Source: CAYOXM01 sp964407925 (GTDB taxonomy: Bacteria; Patescibacteriota; Patescibacteriia; SG8-24). Taken from it: a stretch of 64,000 bases of DNA. Numbering within the stretch: position 1 is the first letter of the stretch; every line of letters begins with the position of its first letter. A model generated the notes under the pieces. That model searched no databases. It saw only the letters and a program-made list of their open reading frames with translations, and had not been told where the DNA came from. The stretch covers positions 1 to 64,000 of the forward strand of contig CAYOXM010000005.1 of the NCBI GenBank assembly GCA_964407925.1, in the 5' to 3' direction. This document shows, one piece after another, positions 16,461 through 24,157 of the stretch. Made by a program: the position numbers and the translations under genes.

Positions 16461-16466
16461 TATACT
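16461..16466 (+). promoter_or_regulatory. -10 element for clpP
   Basis: TATACT 23 bases ahead of the clpP start; the -35 (TTTACG, 16438-16443) is weak. Confidence 0.55.
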
Positions 16467-16488
16467 GCGGAGGAACCTCATCCCTTCT

Positions 16489-17091
16489 ATGGCCAATCCT
16501 TACGCGATCAGCTCCAACTACCTCATTCCGACCGTCATCGAGAAGACGCCGCAGGGCGAGCGCGCCTACGACATCTACTCGCGTCTCCTCAAGGACCGCA
16601 TCATCTTCCTCGGCGACGCCATCGACGAGCACGTGGCGAACATCATCGTCGCGCAGCTCCTGTTTCTCGAGAGCCAGGACAAGACCAAGGACATCAAGCT
16701 GTACATCAACAGCCCCGGCGGTTCGGTCACGGCCGGCCTCGCGATCATGGACACGATGAACTACATCAAGCCCGACGTCGCGACCATCTGCATCGGCATG
16801 GCCGCGTCGATGGGGGCGGTGCTCCTGTCCGCCGGCAAGAAGGGCAAGCGGTTCGCGCTCCCGAACGCCGAGGTGATGATCCACCAGGTGATGGGCGGCG
16901 CCGAGGGCCAGGCCTCGGACATCAAGATCCGGGCCGAGCGCATCCTGAAGATGAAGGACATGCTCAACAAGGTGCTGTCGGACAACACCGGCCAGCCGCT
17001 TTCGAAGGTGGAGAAGGATGCCGACCGCGATTACTTCATGACCGCGGACGAGGCGTTGAAGTACGGGTTGATCGATAAGATTGTTAAATAG
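16489..17091 (+). CDS. clpP: ATP-dependent Clp protease proteolytic subunit ClpP, 200 aa
   Basis: Forms the proteolytic barrel that degrades substrates fed by ClpX or similar unfoldases. The catalytic triad is visible: Ser107 in GMAASMGA, His132 in IHQVMGG, Asp181 in the DADRDYFMT segment. YINSPGGSVTAGLAI is the conserved strand lining the active site. Full length. No clpX or clpA is adjacent in this window. Confidence 0.96.
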   Translation: MANPYAISSNYLIPTVIEKTPQGERAYDIYSRLLKDRIIFLGDAIDEHVANIIVAQLLFLESQDKTKDIKLYINSPGGSVTAGLAIMDTMNYIKPDVATICIGMAASMGAVLLSAGKKGKRFALPNAEVMIHQVMGGAEGQASDIKIRAERILKMKDMLNKVLSDNTGQPLSKVEKDADRDYFMTADEALKYGLIDKIVK

Positions 17092-17096
17092 TTTTT

Positions 17097-17194
17097 GGGG
17101 CGACCCACGCTCGTCATCGAGCCCCACTGCGGCGGCGTCATCGGGCCGCCTTCGTGAGTGGTTCACGGTCTCGACGACGAGCGCGGGTCGCCCC
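17097..17194. repeat. 98-base long inverted repeat downstream of clpP
   Basis: Outer arms 17097-17123 and 17167-17194 pair over about 27 bases with only a few mismatches (GGGGCGACCC / GGGTCGCCCC at the base). The interior folds further (CCACT/AGTGG, GGCGGC/GCCGCC). There is no T tract after it, so it is not an ordinary terminator. Candidate small RNA or REP-like element. Confidence 0.6.
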
Positions 17195-17220
17195 TGTCGT
17201 CAGCCCGTTGGTGGAAAAAT

Positions 17221-17253
17221 GAAAAAGAACGCCCTCTGACGAGGGCGTTTTTC
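17221..17253 (-). terminator. Terminator after the histidine phosphatase gene
   Basis: Reverse strand AACGCCCTC-GTCA-GAGGGCGTT followed by CTTTTTC; it begins just past the stop codon. Confidence 0.8.
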
Positions 17254-17854
17254 ATTTGCTTTCCGGGAATAGCGCGGCGCGGAGCGGGGAAGGGTCAAGG
17301 TCGGGCGACGTCGCGTCGAGCGAGAACGTCGTGCCGTCGTGGATGATCCGGAGCCCTTGGCATTCGCGCAGGCCGGGCACGAGCGTGCCAGTGAGCGCGT
17401 AGGCGAGCATTTCGAGGTGCGGGCTGTGGCCGACGACGAGGACGTTCGCGCCGTCAGCGAAATCCCGCGCCCAGCAGACGAACCGCGAGACGAACTCGTA
17501 GCCGAGACCGAGCGCGAGCGTGCGGTCATGGGCGAGGGCCGCGGCCATCATGTCCTCGCCGCGAATCTCGGCGCCGCGGCAGAATCGCCAGAGCGCCCAG
17601 GCGTCTTCGCGCTCGACGTAGATCGGCGGATACGCCGGCGCGAGCTTCAGCATGAAGTCGCCCGCCCCCTCCGCGAACGCGGCGAACGTCTGATGCGTGC
17701 GGAAGAAGCTGCTCACGAAGAAATCCGTGAACCCCTTTCCGCGGAGCTGCGCCGCGCCGACCGCGCGGGCGAGGGCGTACCCTTTCGGGCCGATGGTCGC
17801 GGACGTGGGGCCGTCCTTGATCGAATGTCGACGGAATTCGAACGTCTTCTCCAC
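17252..17854 (-). CDS. Histidine phosphatase (phosphoglycerate mutase-like) family protein, 200 aa
   Basis: The phosphohistidine motif FRRHSIKDGP (near residue 8) is an RHx variant of RHG; the second histidine lies in VVGHSPHLEML. Conserved Arg in SSFFRTHQT fits the phosphate pocket. A GTG start at 17854 is chosen because AGGAGG lies seven bases upstream. Comparable proteins include SixA and small-molecule phosphatases; the substrate cannot be told. Confidence 0.82.
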   Translation of the reverse strand: MEKTFEFRRHSIKDGPTSATIGPKGYALARAVGAAQLRGKGFTDFFVSSFFRTHQTFAAFAEGAGDFMLKLAPAYPPIYVEREDAWALWRFCRGAEIRGEDMMAAALAHDRTLALGLGYEFVSRFVCWARDFADGANVLVVGHSPHLEMLAYALTGTLVPGLRECQGLRIIHDGTTFSLDATSPDLDPSPLRAALFPESK

Positions 17855-17951
17855 GGCAACCTCCTGGCGGAAGGAACGTGGCGTGATGGTGGCAGCGCGG
17901 CGCGCACGCGTCAATCGCGGAAAAAGAAAACGCCCGGCGGGAAACGGGGCG

Positions 17952-18911
17952 TCATTCGGCGATTTCGACGTCGACGTGCGTGACGTCGTGCACCGCGCGC
18001 CGGACGTCGTCCTTGAGGGCCGCGGTTTCTTCGCGCAGCGCCTCGATGAGTCCGGTGGCGCTGACGCCGTTGCCGTTCATCGCGCGGCGCGCGAACCATT
18101 TCGGATCCCACGCGACGGTCACGCGGCATTCGACGTCGTGCGGGCTGCGCATGACGGCGACGACGCGCTCGACCTTCGCCACGGATTGCCGTTTCGCCGC
18201 CTCCGCGACCGCACGGACCGTTTCCTCTGGAGCGGCTTCGCCGATGATGAGCGAGCGGCTCCGGTTGATGAGGAACAGCGACGAGCAGGCGAGCAGCGCG
18301 GCGATGGCGAGCGAGAACGCGCCGTCCCAGCGGGGATCGCCGGTCAGCGCGAACAGGCCGTAGCCGGCGAACGCGAGCGTCACCCCCAGCACGTCCGCGC
18401 CGTTCTCGACGAGAAGCGCGAGCAGGATGGGGTTCCGCGAGTCGCCGATGTTCGCCTTTCGTTCGCGCGCCTCGGTGCGGAGTTTCCGCCACACCACGAG
18501 CAGCGACCAGCTTTCGCCGACGAGGGCGAGCGCCATGATGCCGAGCGCCACGGGCGAGCGGTCGGGGACCGCGCCAGTCCGCAGGCTCTCGATGCCGTGG
18601 GACGCGGTAAGCGCGGAGCCGACGGCGAGCATCATGACCGCGGCGACGAGCGTCCAGAAGAACGCTTCCCGGCCGTGCCCGTGCGGATGCCGAGCGTGCG
18701 ACGGCCGCGTGCTGCGCCGGTGGCCGAACCAGAGCACGAGCGGGTTCATCGAGTCCGCCGTCGAGTGCGCCGCCTCGCCGAAAAGCGACGGCGAACCGGT
18801 GACGCCGAACGCGATCCATTTCGCGGCGGTGATGGCGAGGTTGACGGCGAGCGTGGCGACGACCGCCGCGCGCGTGGCGCCGTGTCCGTGGTGATGGTGG
18901 TGGCCGGACAT
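17952..18911 (-). CDS. Cation diffusion facilitator (CDF) metal transporter, 319 aa
   Basis: Proton-coupled efflux of Zn2+ or similar. A His-rich cytoplasmic N-terminus (GHHHHHGHG) is followed by six membrane spans; FGEAAHSTADSMN carries the HxxxD metal site of TM2 and ENGADVLG the TM5 site. The C-terminal ferredoxin-like domain (about 220-319) is present. AAGGAGG five bases upstream fixes the start. A second, more diverged CDF lies at 20883. Confidence 0.9.
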   Translation of the reverse strand: MSGHHHHHGHGATRAAVVATLAVNLAITAAKWIAFGVTGSPSLFGEAAHSTADSMNPLVLWFGHRRSTRPSHARHPHGHGREAFFWTLVAAVMMLAVGSALTASHGIESLRTGAVPDRSPVALGIMALALVGESWSLLVVWRKLRTEARERKANIGDSRNPILLALLVENGADVLGVTLAFAGYGLFALTGDPRWDGAFSLAIAALLACSSLFLINRSRSLIIGEAAPEETVRAVAEAAKRQSVAKVERVVAVMRSPHDVECRVTVAWDPKWFARRAMNGNGVSATGLIEALREETAALKDDVRRAVHDVTHVDVEIAE

Positions 18912-19030
18912 CCGGTCCTCCTTGCCGCGCGGGGGCATGCGGCCTTTGCGCGGCTTTGTAAAAAGGGCTCGTGCGGCTAGTGAAGCGGATGCGCTGCCAA
19001 CGTGCAACGGCAGCGGCATGAATTAAGAAG

Positions 19031-19063
19031 AGGCCCCGCACGAGCGTGCGGGGCCTCCGTCTA
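19031..19063. terminator. Strong hairpin terminator between the 17952 and 19098 genes
   Basis: AGGCCCCGCAC-GAGC-GTGCGGGGCCT, a perfect 11-base stem. It lies past the stop of the 19098 gene, read on the reverse strand. Confidence 0.75.
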
Positions 19064-19097
19064 AGCGCGGATCGCGCCTCGTCCTGCGGCCGTCCTG

Positions 19098-19652
19098 TCA
19101 GACTGCCGGGGCGAGCGCGATGCCGCTCGTCCTCTTGCGAGGCTCTTCGTCATCTTCCCGTGCCTCGGGGTCCTCCTCGTAGGTCTCGATGAGGGCCTCG
19201 ACCTGCTTCACGCGAAGCTCGATCTCCTTGACCGTCTCCTCCGAGAGACGCTTCTCGACGATCCGATCGTCCTTTGGCAGGACGACGCGAACCGCCATCT
19301 TCAGCCGGCCCGAGAGGGGCTTGGCCGCGGTGACGACGGTCACCCGTCCTCGCGGGTACTTCATCACGAGGACGTTGTGGTCCTCCTTGATCACCTCGAC
19401 CGAATCGTCGTCCGCGACCCCGGTGAGGGCGGTCGCGCAGATGAATCGGAAGAGCTTGTGCTTGATGAAGCCGCCCTCGCTGAACCGGATGCGGATCTCT
19501 CCGGTATTGGTGTAGGCCCAGATGAAGACCGTCGGGTCGGCGTCCAGCGGAAGCCGGACGTACGGCGACTGCGTCTCCGGATCGAACCCTGTCTCGCCGT
19601 CCGAGTCAGGTGCTTTCAGAAGCTGCAGTAGAGAGTCCAATTGGGAGTCCAT
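19098..19652 (-). CDS. Hypothetical protein, 184 aa
   Basis: Not recognised. The start at 19652 has GGAGG eight bases upstream. It is soluble and mixed alpha/beta; residues about 25-125 look like a compact beta domain (VFIWAYTNTGEIRIRFSEGG). A long acidic helix, VKEIELRVKQVEALIETYEE, and a charged tail follow. It lies 78 bases downstream of the 19731 gene, with a CTCCGG-type hairpin between them. Confidence 0.75.
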   Translation of the reverse strand: MDSQLDSLLQLLKAPDSDGETGFDPETQSPYVRLPLDADPTVFIWAYTNTGEIRIRFSEGGFIKHKLFRFICATALTGVADDDSVEVIKEDHNVLVMKYPRGRVTVVTAAKPLSGRLKMAVRVVLPKDDRIVEKRLSEETVKEIELRVKQVEALIETYEEDPEAREDDEEPRKRTSGIALAPAV

Positions 19653-19730
19653 GAGAACACCTCCGAACATGTCTGGAACATTGCGGTTGAACTGACAGTG
19701 ACCTCCGGATTGTGTCCGGAGCCCGCGTCT

Positions 19731-20069
19731 TCAGTTGGACGCGGGACCGCCCTCCTGCGGCGGGTCGATCGGAGGCAGGCTCATGATGCTCCGCACCACC
19801 GTCACGTCGCCCGAGAAGGCGGCGTACATGGAGCGGATCATGTCGGCGGTGAGGCCGAACTCGTCCGCGACCTTGCGGGCCGCGTCCTCGAAGCCGAAGC
19901 GGTCGAAGTGCCGGTAGGCGGTGAATGCCGCCGAAAGCATCTTCGTCGCGCCGAGATCGTAATCCCGGGCGATCTGCGCCGCGTAGTAGGCGCAGCGGTT
20001 GCGGATCAGCATCTCGTACGCCGATGCGGCGTCGAGATCGGACGGAATCGGAATCGCTTTCTGGTTCAT
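19731..20069 (-). CDS. Hypothetical protein, 112 aa
   Basis: Not recognised. Start at ATG 20069, with AGGAG eight bases upstream; a GTG three codons earlier overlaps the binding site and is less likely. All-helical sequence (AYEMLIRNRCAYYAAQIARD). Its 5' leader contains the tRNA-like element at 20119-20203. Possibly co-transcribed with 19098. Confidence 0.7.
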   Translation of the reverse strand: MNQKAIPIPSDLDAASAYEMLIRNRCAYYAAQIARDYDLGATKMLSAAFTAYRHFDRFGFEDAARKVADEFGLTADMIRSMYAAFSGDVTVVRSIMSLPPIDPPQEGGPASN

Positions 20070-20118
20070 CGTACTCACTCCTGATTCTGTCGCGCGATGC
20101 GACGGTTGATGGTCGTAG

Positions 20119-20203
20119 TGGCAGCGTCGGGAGTCGAACCCGCTCGATTATCCCAGCCGCCCTTGCGGGCACTTCTACCGAGATCTTTTTGCTGGGCACT
20201 GCC
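20119..20203 (-). ncRNA. tRNA-like element without a canonical cloverleaf centre
   Basis: Reverse strand: GGCAGTG at 20203-20197 pairs over seven bases (one G-T) with CGCTGCC at 20126-20120, followed by discriminator A. A T-arm with loop TTCGACT and a 4-base-pair GC stem is spaced correctly from the acceptor. The middle does not form D and anticodon arms; instead CCCAGC pairs with GCTGGG around a GCCC-GCAA-GGGC hairpin. No CCA is encoded. It may be a pseudo-tRNA, a tRNA-like regulator, or chance. No anticodon can be assigned. Confidence 0.35.
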
Positions 20204-20322
20204 GATGATTGTCAACGTGCGTGATGTCGGTTCGAGGCCTTGGCCTCGCCTCGCGCCTCCTTTGGGGGAGAAGCGAGGTGAGGCTCCCTCCGCGCGCGGC
20301 GGAGGGAGGCAGGGGTGAACCG

Positions 20323-20484
20323 CTAGTGGCGGGGAAATGAGACCGGGTTCTTCCGGTTGTGGAAGTCCCCGCAGGAACAGTCGCCGCCGCCGGCGCAGCC
20401 CTCGGTCCTGCAGTCGACGCAGTCCTTGTCGTCACGGACGCCGTGGCGGCACTGGGAGAGGTCGGTGGACGACGGGCTGTCGTC
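20323..20484 (-). CDS. Cys-rich hypothetical protein, C-terminal fragment (5' end in assembly gap)
   Basis: Fifty-three codons remain before the stop: CRHGVRDDKDCVDC, TEGCAGGGDCSC, then a basic Asn/Arg tail. Eight Cys in about 25 residues suggest metal binding or disulfides. The start is lost in the N block at 20485-20584, whose true length is unknown, so the N-terminal part cannot be trusted. Confidence 0.45.
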   Translation of the reverse strand, partial: DDSPSSTDLSQCRHGVRDDKDCVDCRTEGCAGGGDCSCGDFHNRKNPVSFPRH

Positions 20485-20584
20485 NNNNNNNNNNNNNNNN
20501 NNNNNNNNNNNNNNNNNNNNNNNNNNNNNNNNNNNNNNNNNNNNNNNNNNNNNNNNNNNNNNNNNNNNNNNNNNNNNNNNNNNN
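20485..20584. other. Assembly gap (100 N)
   Basis: A run of exactly 100 N, the usual placeholder for a scaffold join of unknown size. Contig adjacency is an assembler inference. Confidence 0.99.
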
Positions 20585-20706
20585 AAAACACCCCAGCGAT
20601 TCGCGCTCACGACAAGCATGGGGGTTACTTGAAGGATGTCCTGGGCTCCGGCTCATGCTCCCCTTCGAGTAATCTTCTTGAGCGCGACTCATTGCGGTGT
20701 TTTTTT
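20585..20706. repeat. Long imperfect hairpin abutting the gap
   Basis: AAAACACC at the left edge pairs with GGTGTTTT at 20695-20702; CGCGCTCA pairs with TGAGCGCG, and a further 13-base stem (GGTTACTTGAAGG with CCTTCGAGTAATC, using two G-T pairs) lies inside. The overall shape is a rod of about 120 bases with bulges, ending in a T run. It may be a small RNA or terminator; the left end could extend into the gap. Confidence 0.5.
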
Positions 20707-20710
20707 GTTT

Positions 20711-20840
20711 GTTACGGAAGCGGTCTCGTCACGGGGCGGGTCCTGCCGCGGTTCACCCCGGCCAAGTGCTCACTTCGTTGCGCGCTAGGCCGGGGTCCCC
20801 GAACCGCGTCACCCGCCCGAGTGCGATGACCGTCCGTAAC
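20711..20840 (+). repeat. 130-base hairpin repeat, copy 1
   Basis: The two ends GTTACGGA and TCCGTAAC pair, followed inward by GGCGGGT/ACCCGCC, CGCGGTTC/GAACCGCG and CCCCGGCC/GGCCGGGG. It is homologous in sequence to 31855-31954 (opposite strand): both share CGGGTCCTG, CGGTTCACCCC, GTGCTC, GCGCGC, GGGGTCCCC and GAACCG in the same order. The inner stems differ but remain paired. Confidence 0.75.
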
Positions 20841-20858
20841 TGCACAGGGATGGTATTG

Positions 20859-20885
20859 AAAAAACGGCCCGCAGGCCGTTTTTTA
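20859..20885 (-). terminator. Terminator after the second CDF gene
   Basis: Reverse strand AAAAAACGGCC-TGC-GGGCCGTTTTTT, starting at the stop codon. Confidence 0.85.
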
Positions 20886-21812
20886 GTTTCCGGTTGGGCC
20901 GGTAGCGTTTCCCGGTGACATTTCGCACGTCATCCCATGGCAGATTTCTCCCTCCCGCTCGATTTCGATGGTTAGGTGGTCGATGCCGTCTTTTTTAACA
21001 AGTTCCGTAACGCAGCACTTTACGGCGTACATTTCTTCCGCGGTACTTTTTGGGCTCACGACGACATGCGTCGTGAGGACCGCATACTCCCCATCGAGCG
21101 ACCAGATGTGCGTGTCATGCACCGCCTTGACGCCGGGAAGCGCGGCCGCCTTTCGCTCGATGTCGGACAGATTGAATGAATCCGGCACCGTTTGGAGAAA
21201 CGTCAGCACGGCCTCCTTTGTATTCTTCAAGACGTTGCGGAGCACGTAGAGCGTGATAAGCACCGAAAGAATCGGATCGAGGACATGGAGGTCGTAGAAC
21301 GAGATGAAAATGCCCGTGATTAGGACGGCGATCCAACCGAGCGCGTCCTCGGCCAAGTGCCATGTAACCACCCGCTCGTTGAGCGTCCTTCCGCTCCTCA
21401 TGCGGAGGACGGCAGCCCCGTTCACCGCGATGCCAATGACGGCGAGGGCAATCATTCCTTGGGCGTTGGAGTGCTGGGGCGCAAACAATCGCGGTACGGC
21501 TCTTGAAAGGATGAGGAGTGATCCGATAATCAGGACGACACCGCTAATCAACGACGCGAGGAGGGAAAAGCGCCTATATCCATATGAAAAACGGGCGGTG
21601 CGTTCACGTGCCGAAAGCCGCGCGAAATACCACGAAAGGCCGAGGGAGAGTGAGTCCCCAAGGTCATGAAGCGAATCGGCGAGTATCGCTGCGCTGTTTG
21701 TCCATAAGCCTCCAACAAGTTCGAGAATCGTGAATCCAAAATTTAGGAAAAAGGCCACCCCAATCCTTTTCACACTTCCGTTTCCGGTCTTGTCGCCCGC
21801 GTGTTCGTGCAT
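20883..21812 (-). CDS. Cation diffusion facilitator (CzcD/ZitB-like), 309 aa
   Basis: Divalent metal efflux pump with six membrane spans. Metal-site motifs: ADSLHDLGDSLSLG in TM2 and WHLAEDALGW in TM5. The C-terminal domain is intact (LPGVKAVHDTHIW) and ends in a Cys/Met/His-bearing tail (ICHGMTCEM). Base composition is visibly less GC-rich than its neighbours and codon choice is more relaxed, suggesting recent acquisition. It sits beside the hairpin repeats and an assembly gap. Confidence 0.9.
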   Translation of the reverse strand: MHEHAGDKTGNGSVKRIGVAFFLNFGFTILELVGGLWTNSAAILADSLHDLGDSLSLGLSWYFARLSARERTARFSYGYRRFSLLASLISGVVLIIGSLLILSRAVPRLFAPQHSNAQGMIALAVIGIAVNGAAVLRMRSGRTLNERVVTWHLAEDALGWIAVLITGIFISFYDLHVLDPILSVLITLYVLRNVLKNTKEAVLTFLQTVPDSFNLSDIERKAAALPGVKAVHDTHIWSLDGEYAVLTTHVVVSPKSTAEEMYAVKCCVTELVKKDGIDHLTIEIEREGEICHGMTCEMSPGNATGPTGN

Positions 21813-21904
21813 ATTTATTGGTGGTGTGTTCCGTGCTTATGAAAGTAAGTGCCGCGTTCGGCTTGGCACGCGGGAGATGAGATGACCATATGGCCTTGTT
21901 TCGT

Positions 21905-23845
21905 TCAGTTCCCCGTTGCTCCGGCCGCGTCTTCCGAGGGGACGCCGGCATCGGGCGTTCCGACACCCGACGTTTTCGGGGCGTTCGGATCGATGCCTAC
22001 TAGGCAAACTTCCTGCCATGGACGGTAACGGCTGAAGAAATCCCTTTTTTCAACCTTGCCGTCTGCGTAGGTGACCGTATACGTGAACACTGCGTCGCTG
22101 CCGACGTGCGGTTTTTCGGTACATTTCGTTTCGCCCGGTTTCAGGCTGGTCGTTTCGACGGTCTTTTTTTCGGGAGGCTGGACGATATTGGAAATTCGCG
22201 AGGCGGTCTGTTCCGCCCGCCTTCCGTCGCGGACCCCCCAGAAGGTGAACGTAAGCCGATTTCCGCTGATACCCGTCTTGATGATGATGTGATGCCCCGT
22301 GTCGTTTTTGAATTTGAAATCCGGTGCGGGATCGTAGATGGTCGCGTCCTTGCCTGGCCCGAGGTAGCTGCCATCGCCGTTGAGTTCGTAATAAGGTACG
22401 CGGTACGAATGGTTGCGCCGCTCGGTGATGACGAGTCCCGAATCGAGCGCTGCCCGGAACGCGGTCGATCCGATTTGGCAAAGGCCGCCGCCGTACTCGG
22501 GCTTCGTCTCGTTGCCTTTGATGACAAGTTCCTGCTTGTACCCCGTCGTCCCATCGATTGTGCCGAGCGTTTTCATCATCGAGAATTCTTCGCCTGGCGG
22601 AACGACCGTCCCATCGACCGCCTTGGCCCCGACCGCGATGTTGTGGCGTCGGTTCGCGGGGCTGCCGCGGAAATTGGACTCGCCAATGCCGATGATTTCC
22701 TTCACTCCGAACGGATTGGCATCCTCGGTGTCGATCGTCGGGCGGACGTCGCTCATGACGAGCGGTATCGGCGCGCCTTGCGCGTCGCCGAACACCGCGG
22801 CCTCGATGGCCGCGATGGATGCCTCGACGTCGAGCGCCTCGCCGTGCACGCCTGGTTCGAACAGCGTCACTTTGCCGTCTTTCATCTCGAACGACGCGTC
22901 CTTCGGTTCGGTCGCGAGCGCCGCGCCGCGCGACGACAGGAATCTCCCCGCCTTCAGCGGGTCGATGCCGAGCCGCGCCGCGCCGGGGTCGTCGCCGGAA
23001 GGGACCGCGGCGAGCCAGTCGGCCAGCAGGTCGCGCGAAACGGTCCAGGTTTCATCCTTCGCCTCGAGCGCGAGCGGCGCCTTGGCGAGCGCCGACGTGA
23101 CGCCGGCCGCGAGCGGCTCGATGTCCTTCGTCGTGAGGGCGGGCTTGATTTCGCGGATGGGCACGGTGACGGGCTCGGAGACCAACGCCATGATCCGGCG
23201 TTCGGTCTCGCGGACGGCGGTCGCGTAATCGATGTCGATGCCCGACTGCTCTTTTTCAAAAGTGACCTTCGGCACGCCGTCGCCGGCGCGAACGACGAGC
23301 TTCGCGTCGCGCGCGGGGCGCGTCTTCGTTGAGAGCCGCGTCTCGAGCGCCTTTTGCAGCGCCGCATCGTCGATGGAATAGGGAAGCGCGACGCTGGCGC
23401 CGAAAAAACGAGCCCTTACGCGTTCGGCGAGCGAAGCGAGCGGTCCGCGACCGCGGCCGACGGCGAGCGCGGACGTGACGGCGTCATCGACCGAGAACTC
23501 GGCGAAGCGCCCCTCGTTGCGGCTGCCTGCCGGGACGAGCGTCGCACGCGCGTCTTTCGCGACGTAAGCGATTTCCATCGCGGACACGCGCTCCTTGAGC
23601 AAGCGCCTCGCTTCATCGGCGGTCCTTCCGCCGAGATCGAGGTTGTTCACCGAGACGCCCTTCGCGATGATGCCCGGGGCCGCGGCGACGGAACCGGCGA
23701 CGCCCAGCGCGATGACGAAGGCGAGCAATAAAAAAATCGCCACCCCACGTACAGGAAAGGGTGACCTCTTCTTTCCCTTCGTTCCGCGCCCGCCCGCCTT
23801 CTTCGCAGAAAGCATGTTGGACGCAGCGTTCCCGTGCTCGCTCAT
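21905..23845 (-). CDS. VanW/YoaR-like envelope protein, 646 aa
   Basis: A cytoplasmic Lys/Arg-rich N-terminus and one membrane span (about 33-57) are followed by a long extracellular part with two putative peptidoglycan-binding (YoaR-like) domains of the LDLGGRTADEARRLL and PLKAGRFLSSRG type. A VanW domain lies at about 385-540 (IGIGESNFRGSPANRRHNI, GGGLCQIGSTAFRAAL, RRNHSYRVPYY). A G5-like segment and a disordered acidic tail end it. Likely a cell-wall-associated protein. Its start codon overlaps the stop of the preceding gene by four bases. Confidence 0.88.
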   Translation of the reverse strand: MSEHGNAASNMLSAKKAGGRGTKGKKRSPFPVRGVAIFLLLAFVIALGVAGSVAAAPGIIAKGVSVNNLDLGGRTADEARRLLKERVSAMEIAYVAKDARATLVPAGSRNEGRFAEFSVDDAVTSALAVGRGRGPLASLAERVRARFFGASVALPYSIDDAALQKALETRLSTKTRPARDAKLVVRAGDGVPKVTFEKEQSGIDIDYATAVRETERRIMALVSEPVTVPIREIKPALTTKDIEPLAAGVTSALAKAPLALEAKDETWTVSRDLLADWLAAVPSGDDPGAARLGIDPLKAGRFLSSRGAALATEPKDASFEMKDGKVTLFEPGVHGEALDVEASIAAIEAAVFGDAQGAPIPLVMSDVRPTIDTEDANPFGVKEIIGIGESNFRGSPANRRHNIAVGAKAVDGTVVPPGEEFSMMKTLGTIDGTTGYKQELVIKGNETKPEYGGGLCQIGSTAFRAALDSGLVITERRNHSYRVPYYELNGDGSYLGPGKDATIYDPAPDFKFKNDTGHHIIIKTGISGNRLTFTFWGVRDGRRAEQTASRISNIVQPPEKKTVETTSLKPGETKCTEKPHVGSDAVFTYTVTYADGKVEKRDFFSRYRPWQEVCLVGIDPNAPKTSGVGTPDAGVPSEDAAGATGN

Positions 23846-24066
23846 GATTCGGTAAGTATCTCGCTGAGTACCGCCATCGCCATGCCGGTCCTGTCCGTCG
23901 CCGGAATTTTTTCGGCCGCGGAAAGGTCGATGCAGAACGAATCACCCGGAACGCAGTTTTGCGGCAGGTGTTCGGCGGGATAGCGGAAACGGTGGCCGCC
24001 CTCGGTGCGCAGGGTCGCGGCCTTCCCGTCCCGGTTTTCGAAGCTGACGGTGATTGGAAAAGCCAT
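23842..24066 (-). CDS. Small hypothetical protein, 74 aa, coupled to the VanW gene
   Basis: Soluble, compact, all-beta-looking (AFPITVSFENRDGKAATL). It overlaps the VanW-family gene by four bases (ATGA), implying translational coupling and perhaps a shared process. Function unknown; the overlap and protein-like composition support a real gene. Confidence 0.65.
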   Translation of the reverse strand: MAFPITVSFENRDGKAATLRTEGGHRFRYPAEHLPQNCVPGDSFCIDLSAAEKIPATDRTGMAMAVLSEILTES

Positions 24067-24078
24067 AATGCGGGTGGG

Positions 24079-24142
24079 GAGTCGAGAGTGGAAAGTTGAA
24101 AGGGGAAAGAGCGCAATGCTCTCAACTCTCCACTTTCGACTC
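24079..24142. repeat. 64-base inverted repeat between Hsp20 and the small gene
   Basis: Arms 24079-24099 and 24122-24142 are complementary over 21 bases with two mismatches. The arms are AG/CT-biased and AT-richer than the surroundings. It could be a terminator for hsp20 read on the reverse strand, though no T tract follows directly. Confidence 0.55.
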
Positions 24143-24157
24143 TTTAACTCCGGGCAC

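Noticed and set aside
17097..17194. clpP terminator
   Set aside because: No T tract follows the stem; the next terminator-like hairpin (17221-17253) fits the convergent gene.
20119..20203. Ordinary tRNA gene
   Set aside because: Acceptor and T-arm fit, but no D-arm or 5+7 anticodon arm can be drawn, so no isotype is claimed.
20485..20619. Reading the Cys-rich protein through the N gap to an ATG at 20619
   Set aside because: Gap length is a placeholder, so frame continuity is meaningless, and the right flank is better explained as a hairpin.
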